Below are positions 56,870 through 64,000 of a DNA stretch of 64,000 nt, piece after piece (within the stretch, counting starts at the first letter, position 1; each line of letters starts with the position of its first letter). The translations under genes were made by a program, and so were the position numbers. The DNA is taken from contig CAXAMN010018890.1 of NCBI GenBank assembly GCA_963970005.1, positions 256,001-320,000 on the forward strand, given 5' to 3'. A model generated the notes under the pieces. That model saw nothing but the letters and a program-made list of their open reading frames with translations, was not told where the DNA came from and ran no database searches. The stretch comes from Durusdinium trenchii. Taxonomy: Eukaryota > Sar > Dinophyceae > Suessiales > Symbiodiniaceae.

Positions 56870-57590
56870 CGCATTGGGGTGTCCCTACAAACAGAGTGCT
56901 TCAGCGCAAATTCTGAGTGCCAGCACGTGCAGGTACGAGTGCCGCGACGCGAGTGCTGAGCCAACTAAGTATAGTAGTATAGTATATTATACGCTTATTA
57001 TACATTATATATTATAATGCATTATATATATGTGTGTGTATATTGCAACACAATAATTTAACTAACTATATCAAAACATATAAAGATATATATATATATA
57101 TATTTGTACTATGTTGCATATGCTAGCGGGGGGCTTGACCGGCCCCGGTTTCTGCTACTTTCTATACATGTTGCATGCTGTCAGGTAAAACACTAATATG
57201 TAATATTAATTTGTTAAACACTAAGATGTATACATTATATGTTAGCGGCCTTCATTTTTACACCATGTTTATGATTGTGCTTATATCTTCACTTGGTGAA
57301 TACAATTGAAAGGCTTCGGGGTTTTGGGGTGGGTGATGGGGTAATAACGTTCATTGTGCCGACGTGAGTCAGTTCGCAGTTTTGGTTCGAATGTCGGACG
57401 GTGACCCGCGTGTTTTGTCTCTTGGTTTTGCTCATTCGTTTGTCTGGTCCTTGTTTCTCGTTTGAGAACCACCCATCATTGGACCCTTTCTTGACTTTTC
57501 ATATTATACATATACAGTATTTGCTCTTGGATCGGCATTTTTCAAATGATAATACCCCCGACAATATCCACTCTGTACTTGTGCTCTGAC
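56870..57590. other. AT-rich intergenic stretch
   Basis: It contains TATA-type microsatellites (56980-57040 and 57085-57105) and no supported gene. Confidence 0.5.
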
Positions 57591-57611
57591 TTCTGCAGGA
57601 GTCCATTGGAT

Positions 57612-57753
57612 TCAGCTCTTCTGTCTTGTGGAACGAACAAAAAATGGACAACAGTGCATAAGGCCAAGCCGCCGCAGGAAAGTCTCTACGAATGCTTTGT
57701 CGAAGATGCAGCCACATGCTGCTGATGGAACACCAACAGCTTTGATTATGCAT
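57612..57753 (-). CDS. Candidate terminal exon
   Basis: The minus strand reads VGVPSAACGCIFDKAFVETF, then LRRLGLMHCC, and ends in TGA at 57614-57612. It is short and lacks a clear acceptor, so support is weak. Confidence 0.25.
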
Positions 57754-58228
57754 TACATTGTGTATATATACATATAATAGACATGTATAATCACGTATAT
57801 ACGGTTTATGACATTGGGTACCTGGACGTCCTACTATTAGTTAGTGCGAAACTGCTCTTTTTTGATGTAAAACAGTTGTGCAGTAAAACAGTCGTGCAGT
57901 TGTGAAACAACTGGCTGAAGATAAACCTGGTAGCGACGTTGTTTGTGTTTTTGGTTCTTCTGTGTGCGCGATAGACTTATGGCTGGATTGAACATAAGAC
58001 CCAAATGGCAAAAGGAAGGAGAGGTCTCGAACTCTATAAGCATTACCTTCAATTCAAGCATGGAAGTATCATCACGCCAGGACAAACATGTCACTTCTCC
58101 AACGGTTTAAGCAACATATATCAAAAGATCAGGTTTCTTTACTCAACAAAAAGAGCAACAAAGAAACGCCTTCATCACCTCCCAATGGTAGGGTCCCATC
58201 TGACCCGTTTCACATCTGACCGGTTCAC

Positions 58229-58395
58229 CGTCCGGTTTGACTGTCGTCCAAGCCGCCGCGGAGTGGCACTTCTTCTCCACAGCGTTGACCTCGTCCGGCG
58301 GCATCGACACGTCCTGCGCTCCGTTCGCGACACGCACTCCGTCTGCCCGGTCGATTGCTTCGCTCGTTCGAGTAGAGGCAGGGGCGTTTTTAAAT
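58229..58395 (-). CDS. Exon of an unidentified gene
   Basis: A strongly GC-biased frame reads SEAIDRADGVRVANGAQDV, then SMPPDEVNAVEKKCHSAAAW and TTVKPD up to a G|GTGAAC donor at 58229. The acceptor is uncertain (possibly CAG at 58345-58343). AT-rich flanks on both sides suggest an isolated exon between introns. No family is recognised. Confidence 0.5.
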
Positions 58396-59478
58396 GATGT
58401 TTTTATTGTATTATATATATTTATATTATATATATGCTATACCGTCTATACACACATATATATATATTATTATATTACAGCAACCACTGTCTATACATTG
58501 TACATTATAAGGCTGTTCTTGTGGGGGGTCATGTCTCATTTTCTAGGATCCTGGGATTCTCTGCAAAGCAGAGATTGACATCCACATTGCTGACCTCTGC
58601 ATTTGGGTTCCCTGCCAATGGGTCCAACATTGAAATTGTATATATAGCATCCGTAGACACGACATCACTCCATAGGCCTGCAAATATACCATGCCTGCTG
58701 GTCTTGAATGCTGTGAAACGTTGGAACTGAGAGGAAAAATCCTCAATCATAAGGAAGACCACAAACGTGAAAATTTCACCAGTGTTCAACATCTGCCGTT
58801 CGATGTGTTTTTTGACCCATCCCACTGGGTGGACTGGCCGGGTGGCCTGGCTGGGGGGCAGTTCTCCTGGTCGGTGGCACAGGATTTCCAGATATCCAGG
58901 ATTGAAGGCTCCACAGGATTTCCAAGGCTCCAGGATGGTACACAATGGTACACAAACCTCTTTCTAAAGCTTTCATTGCTGTGATCTGATGGGTTCACTT
59001 CCCACGCTCCGCATGTTCCTCTGAGCGGGTTCTCCTGAAAGGAAACATGAGGAAACTCTTACACACCAATCGAAGCAGCCAAAGTCGTGTGACATAAGTC
59101 CATAGGTTTTTGGTGAGCCTCCTGCAATTATAGTTGAACATGTATTAAACAGATTCAGCCAAAGTCAACCTTCAAAAACCACAATTGAACCATGCAAAAA
59201 ATCACTCACAAACTATACATACACAAAACATAATCAAAACTATTCACATGCCATCCAAACGTTGCAGTTTTCAGACCTAAAAAGACCGCAAAACGGGAGT
59301 CTCGACCGGCGCCTCCCAGGCTAAGAGCGAAGAGTCCGCTGCCTCGACCAGACAGGACTCGCCACTTTAACATCCATTGGATTGCTCGCTTAGGGACGGT
59401 TTTGCGGACATCTTCTAGACAGTTTGGAGTTGTCGTCTCGTCGTATCATCTTGTGTCTATGTTTTCTCTAACTATGTA
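58396..59478. other. Stretch without a supported gene
   Basis: AT microsatellites at 58400-58480 are followed by unremarkable sequence. A duplicated 14-bp word (CAGGATTTCC) occurs at 58880 and 58914. Confidence 0.4.
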
Positions 59479-59781
59479 TCATAATAAATCATACGCTGCT
59501 GATTTCTGATTACTGTATACAATTGGAGGTTGTCTTGCTGTTTGGTTGCCAACCGCTAACCGTGCTGTTTGGGTTTCTTCCATCAACTGCACACACGGGC
59601 ATGGCTGGTGGGAAACTATTGGCTCGGCAGCACGGGGCGAAGCCTTATGGGCCTTTAGTGGAAGCTTCATCTTGACCCAAAGGCCCTCAATACGGAAGGT
59701 GTTCAAGTATTTGCAAGGGTAAATGTCCCAACGAAGTGTTCCATGCCAAGTTATACCAAATCCAATGTTCTTGAAAAACAA
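59479..59781 (-). CDS. Candidate exon or small open frame
   Basis: A 100-codon frame includes NIGFGITWHGTLRWDIYPCK and NTFRIEGLWVKMKLPLKAH. It may be a downstream exon of the gene represented by 60185-60797. Third-position GC bias is weak, so confidence is low. Confidence 0.3.
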   Translation of the reverse strand: MFFKNIGFGITWHGTLRWDIYPCKYLNTFRIEGLWVKMKLPLKAHKASPRAAEPIVSHQPCPCVQLMEETQTARLAVGNQTARQPPIVYSNQKSAAYDLL

Positions 59782-60039
59782 CTGAATTGAACATCATAAA
59801 CTTTATACATGCTTTGGTAAACATGCTTTCAGGGACCCGAATGAACTATTCATTCGACCAAACATTAGGAAACCTCAAATCTCTGCCACTAATTATATAT
59901 TTGCAAACAATATCTCAACGACGCCATCCTTTGAACCACTCATTGTTCACTTCGACGTTATCATTTCGCATGCGCGAGTTAGGACTGCGGTACGCCGAGC
60001 CCCGCTGGTAGCCGTTCGTTAGAACCGAAAACGGGTGTG

Positions 60040-60071
60040 TAGCTCAAGCAGGGAGACCCCCAGTTCGATCC
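60040..60071 (+). other. tRNA-like box A / box B pair without an anticodon arm
   Basis: TAGCTCAAGCAGG (60040-60052) resembles a tRNA box A and GTTCGATCC (60063-60071) a box B, but only about 10 bases lie between them. A full tRNA needs about 30 or more. It might be a tRNA-derived fragment or chance. Confidence 0.25.
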
Positions 60072-60184
60072 CCCTGGAAGAAGGAAACTAGACCGGTCTA
60101 CCCATTGGTTGGGAGGTCCCCTTATCAAAATACACATCCAAATTGTAGGAAATCATCAGTCCGAACCCAGCGATGCATCTCCAT

Positions 60185-60797
60185 TCAGATGTCACCGGTC
60201 CCTGCCTGGATGTCGCCCCCGTTGACGTCGATGGTGATCTGCACCTGACGGCTGATGGGAACACAATCGACCACATGTCTAATACCTTGGCACTGCATGG
60301 GGACCAACACATTTTACTGATCAGTTGGGGTGCTTGACCTGGGGTCAATGTCGGTCATGGAATGTCTGGGATAGATCAGCGCGTTGATCAACGCGTAGAC
60401 GAAATCTGACGTGCTACGAAATGAATGCCATGAGCTAAGCAAAGGTCTCCTATCGGTTGCTGTCGCATGGTTTGACATTCGACAAAGGAACCGACAGGAA
60501 CCGTCGACATCGGTTGTCGTCCTTCACGTCCGGACCCGCGGGTGGCGGGCACGTGGTGAAATTAAACAAGTCGAAGGCCATTACTACAAATACACACGCA
60601 TCAACTATAATTATATGATATACTTCTATACCCAAACACTCCACGGGACTGACATATTTACATTGACCCTAAGTCAAGCACCCAAATCTACTAGGCGTAC
60701 TTGGTACAGTACATCTGGCCACCTCCACACGCCCCGTGCCCGCCTCGTGCGGTCCCAAGGGCACCACGCTGGCCAAGACGCAGCAGTGAGCTGCATC
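60185..60797 (-). CDS. Two exons of an unidentified gene
   Basis: Exon 60797-60723 (AG acceptor, GAG|GT donor, phase 0) encodes DAAHCCVLASVVPLGPHEAG. The exon at 60244-60185 encodes VQITIDVNGGDIQAGTGDI and a stop, although a GC donor after DIQ is also possible. Both are GC-biased and on the same strand, with a matching phase. An exon may be missing between them. The family is not recognised. Confidence 0.45.
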
Positions 60798-61105
60798 CTG
60801 CCGAAACTCGAGCTTGGGCGAACCAGGGTCGGTGCAAAAAAGGCCAAAAGGGAAGGACACACATATTGTATTATATCATATATCATATATGGATATCATT
60901 AGATATCATAAGGATATGATAATATATGTATAATTATGAGAGAGGAGCGCTGTGAGCGTGTATTTGTCACTAAAAATTAGACCGCAGCAAGGAAGCCTGT
61001 AAGATGAAATACACATACTCACCGCGCTGTCTTCTTTGTCTGTAACGCACTATGATTCAAATTAACGAACTCTGAGTTTGGACAATCTTCTCAATATTGG
61101 TAGCG

Positions 61106-61248
61106 ATTTTCCTCTTGGGTTGGCCAGGGGCGGGACAATAATGCAAGAAATGCCAGCCCAAAAATATGTGTTCATCCAAGCCTTACCGCTAAGGCCTCAA
61201 TAAGCACCGTTTTTGGGGGTCCGTCCCTGGCCAACCCAAGAGGAAAAT
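61106..61248. mobile_element. 143-bp inverted-repeat element, MITE-like
   Basis: A perfect 24-bp inverted repeat (61106-61129 and 61225-61248, outer end ATTTTCCTCTTGGGTTGG) encloses 95 bp that hold a small internal palindrome (GCCTTA, four bases, TAAGGC). I see no clear target-site duplication. It is non-coding and could be a miniature transposable element or a hairpin-forming sequence. Confidence 0.6.
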
Positions 61249-61371
61249 AAACAAATATTTGCATAAAATGATTGTAAATTAAGTTTACATTCGTCTGAAA
61301 TCCTTCAAAGACCTTCAGAGAGCTGCTCTGGGTAGTCTTCAGCACTTAAGTCAATCGTGCCATCATGATCT

Positions 61372-62185
61372 TTGGTCATGGCTGTAGCTGGCGAAGACTT
61401 GAGCTACGAAGACCTGAAGGAGATTGTCGAGGGGCTCACATGTCGCATGATTCCACCCAATGTCACACCAGAGCTTCCTCATGGTCTTTCTGACTTGGCA
61501 TCTCTCCCAAAGGATGATCTTGAAAGTTCAATCAAGCCTCTGGTCCACTGCTTCGAGATCATCTATGATCATCAGGAAGACATTGACTTCTATGCATTGG
61601 GGCGCCAGTACAAAGAAGCTTGTGACAAGCAAGATTTGCAGCTTCTGCCAGCCCCTTTTGGTTTGAAGTCTGCTGTGCCCAAAAGTCACAATGCAAACGA
61701 CTATCATGAGAAACACATCTGGCCACTACACCATTGTGAAGCACATCACATTTCCTGAGAAGGTCAAGATATCCGTGCTCCGTCAGCTTGTCTATGGCAC
61801 CCCTTACAGGATACCCCTTCCAGTGATACCCTTTCCAGTGGACAACCCATCCAGTTTTGTCTCCTATGCTTCTGCAATGACTTTTCCAACACCTGACAAA
61901 GTGAAGATCCTCGGCTTGGATGGTCACTTTGGGCTGCATCGTAGATTGAATGAATGGCGACGTATGGTTGTTGAGATCATGTTGGTCCACCCGAACTGTG
62001 TTGCTATCCACCATGAAACCAAGCCTGCTTCTCCTGTGCAGCTTTCCTGGACCCCTCGTAAGGAAAGCAGCAAGTTCGGATCGCACACTTCCAAATTTCT
62101 TGTAGCACAAAAGTCGATCTGCACGATTTCCAATGGAAATTGTTCAGCGTATCTGAACGTGATCTTGGCACCAAATGCTCGGTGA
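61372..62185 (+). CDS. Intronless plus-strand open frame with an apparent frameshift
   Basis: The first frame (61372-61758) encodes MVMAVAGEDLSYEDLKEIVE and a helical region to about LLPAPFGLKSAVPK. From about 61735 the coding-like sequence continues one frame over (FPEKVKISVLRQLVYGTP; KVKILGLDGHFGLHRRLNEW) to a stop at 62185. A shift near 61700-61740 would give one protein of about 270 residues. It has no introns, unlike its neighbours, which fits a retrocopy or mobile-element gene, and it is the only convincing plus-strand gene. I do not recognise the family. The shift could be real or a sequencing error. Confidence 0.45.
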
Positions 62186-62539
62186 AGGTAACACGATTCA
62201 CCAAATACATCCAAATACTCTATATACTCGTAGATATCGATACTCGTAGACGTAAACCTTCAGGAGCGACCTGGTGATCGCACCTTCATCATCATATCAT
62301 CCTTCATCGTGGTTTCGAACTCAAATGGAAATCTGATGCCTGTATGATACAATCTGACCATATCTGACCCATCTTCTCGTGAATGATGTCTAACACCTGA
62401 TGCCTCTCTTGTCAACCCTCACAAGAAACACTCCTTCTAGGACGTGCATGGAATTGCCACATGATCCATATTGATCCATCACCAAATTACAATAAGCTAA
62501 CTGATGAATTCAACCCCCCGAAGAATGGTGCAAACAATT

Positions 62540-62971
62540 TCACCAACAAATCCTTATGTGATGTTGACCCCGACCCGCTTTCAGCAGCCCACTTCGACCC
62601 ACTTCATCCCACGCAACGCACGCCGAAACGCCACGCCGCGCGGCAGCCGCGCCCCAACGCGGTCCCTCCTTTCGGCTCACCGGCTTCTTGGCTCCACATA
62701 AGTGCCGGATGGACCTCAGGTCGAACCCGTTTGTCAAGCACCCAAAAACCGTCGCCCCAGATGGTTCAAAAAACAGCGCCATAGTGATCAGGGCGGCGTC
62801 AAATCCGATCTGAGCAGTGTGACGATGTGTGACGATGTGTGGCTGTCCCCAAATCTGAAGCAGGGCTGAATTGCCAAAGGGCTGCATGAACTCTGATGCG
62901 CTCAATGAGTGAAGGGGTCTAAATGTGCCAAATACCTTCAGCCGTGTACGGAACCTGCTCTTAAATGACAT
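62540..62971 (-). CDS. Weak candidate open frame
   Basis: A 143-codon frame starting MSFKSRFRTRLKVFGTF has moderately protein-like parts (FMQPFGNSALLQIWGQ) but mixed composition and internal AG|GT sites. It may contain part of an exon. Function unknown. Confidence 0.25.
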   Translation of the reverse strand: MSFKSRFRTRLKVFGTFRPLHSLSASEFMQPFGNSALLQIWGQPHIVTHRHTAQIGFDAALITMALFFEPSGATVFGCLTNGFDLRSIRHLCGAKKPVSRKEGPRWGAAAARRGVSACVAWDEVGRSGLLKAGRGQHHIRICW

Positions 62972-63126
62972 ATCATACCTACATATACCTACTGTATATA
63001 CTTTGAGGCTATCATGGTCTATCTTATTTACCAGTAACAGTGGATGATGATGATTAGTAAAGGCCTAGTTCAAAAATAGTAGTAATAATATGTGATAATG
63101 GTATATATGGTGTGTGATACTGACAG

Positions 63127-63429
63127 TTACAGGCAATAGGACAAACCCAACACATACTCAAAGTGGACGTCCACCTCTATGACGGTGGCACCAAGCTGCC
63201 CCTGCTTGGTCCTTGCCGTTCTCGCGAAGCCGCCCAGCATGCTTCCAGTCGCGCGATGAGGAACATGCACTGCGTCTTTCTTCAGAGCCACATCGTGCAA
63301 ACCAGCAGCTGCTGTCGTCTGATTTCGCCAAAACTGTCCACGGTCGCATCGCTGCGATCTCTGCAGCTGCACGCAGCTCTGCACGTGCCAACGGAATTGC
63401 TCTAGCAGGCTGGGGTTGGCACTGGTCAC
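63127..63429 (-). CDS. Exon or C-terminal part of an unidentified protein
   Basis: The frame reads GLHDVALKKDAVHVPHRATG, then SMLGGFARTARTKQGQLG and ATVIEVDVHFEYVLGLSY before a stop that overlaps a possible GT donor (CCT|GTAAC). The last 60 residues look coding. The left limit is uncertain. Family not recognised. Confidence 0.4.
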   Translation of the reverse strand: MTSANPSLLEQFRWHVQSCVQLQRSQRCDRGQFWRNQTTAAAGLHDVALKKDAVHVPHRATGSMLGGFARTARTKQGQLGATVIEVDVHFEYVLGLSYCL

Positions 63430-64000
63430 TCAGATTTGTCCGACTGCGCACTTGGCCTTGGACGCTGTAATTATGTATCCAGGCACGCATACCGATGGGG
63501 CGATGTCTTTCTCTTGCCTGCAGCTACCCGAACAATTCTGCCAGACCGGCAGGTGCTTAGACCTTCTGGGCTCTGAACATCATCTGTTAACTCACCTTGC
63601 ATGAATTACTGTACTTTGCAGAACCTTTTTGCACTGTTGTGAAAGTCATGGGGTCGACCATGCACACCCCCACGCGAAGAAACCGAGTGACGGATCCCGC
63701 GGATCCCGCGCGGAACGCGAAGGGAGGGCAGGCACGAGTCCCGATGAAGGCCATGCGACAACCGGTCAAGGCCTGCTGTGCCGGTCAGCTACCGATCTCA
63801 GGTCTGCTGTGCTTCGCATGGGGTCGGCGTTGCTTCGCTGGTCTTGCCCTGTTGCACCTGTTGCACAAACGATTGGTCTTGCCCCCACTTGAGAGTTGTG
63901 CAAGCACTGTGGACCTGATCCATGTCCAAAGGGGACAACACATTGGAAAAGATCAAGCAGGTGGCGAAGAAAAATAGACGTCTCCACTCCACCCTTCTAC
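63430..64000. other. Right end, no supported gene
   Basis: A GC-rich patch near 63690-63790 has open frames on both strands but no exon boundaries that I trust. Confidence 0.3.

Noticed and set aside
1-64000. Relict of the dinoflagellate spliced-leader sequence
   Set aside because: I looked by eye for the conserved TTTTGGCTCAAG part on both strands and found no convincing copy, so I cannot mark any gene as a re-inserted mRNA by this criterion.

Overview
The window looks like nuclear DNA from a dinoflagellate, most likely a Symbiodiniaceae-type alga. Three things point there. Genes are cut into many small GC-rich exons lying in AT-richer, repeat-laden introns. Intron 5' ends are often GC or GA rather than GT, while 3' ends are AG, usually followed by G. 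Nearly all recognisable genes lie on the same (minus) strand. No operons, Shine-Dalgarno sites, rRNA, complete tRNA or CRISPR array were seen. Most of the sequence is intron, intergenic DNA or repeats, and most long open frames are chance frames. Four 10-N assembly gaps are present (6086, 17184, 36601, 48776).

Left part (1-11.7 kb): two tandem minus-strand copies of one multi-exon gene encoding an unnamed protein with a hydrophobic segment near its N terminus. The downstream copy (188-3254) runs off the left edge. The upstream copy (5771-11733) appears complete in 13 exons. Exons are very similar between copies, introns are not, and the left copy has one extra 119-bp intron bounded by an 11-bp direct repeat.

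Middle (14.6-40.5 kb): one minus-strand gene of about 26 kb for a DUF2828-type protein with a C-terminal von Willebrand A (VWA, DUF7788-like) domain. I could follow eleven consecutive exons (26399 to 17523) with matching reading phase, plus further exons towards both ends. Its introns hold small repeats, including clusters of the heptamer CTTACGC.

Right part (44-64 kb): a large single exon encoding a conserved N-terminal region plus about eight ankyrin repeats (46268-48293). Just upstream of it are two unrelated satellites (60 bp and 73 bp units), then a small EF-hand protein (49846-50268) and a 197-201 bp GC-rich tandem repeat (51.6-52.3 kb). From 54.5 to 63.4 kb there are scattered minus-strand candidate exons of unknown function. 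The only convincing plus-strand frame is at 61372-62185; it needs a frameshift and sits just downstream of a 143-bp inverted-repeat element. I see no functional pathway joining these genes; what they share is strand and splice-site style.
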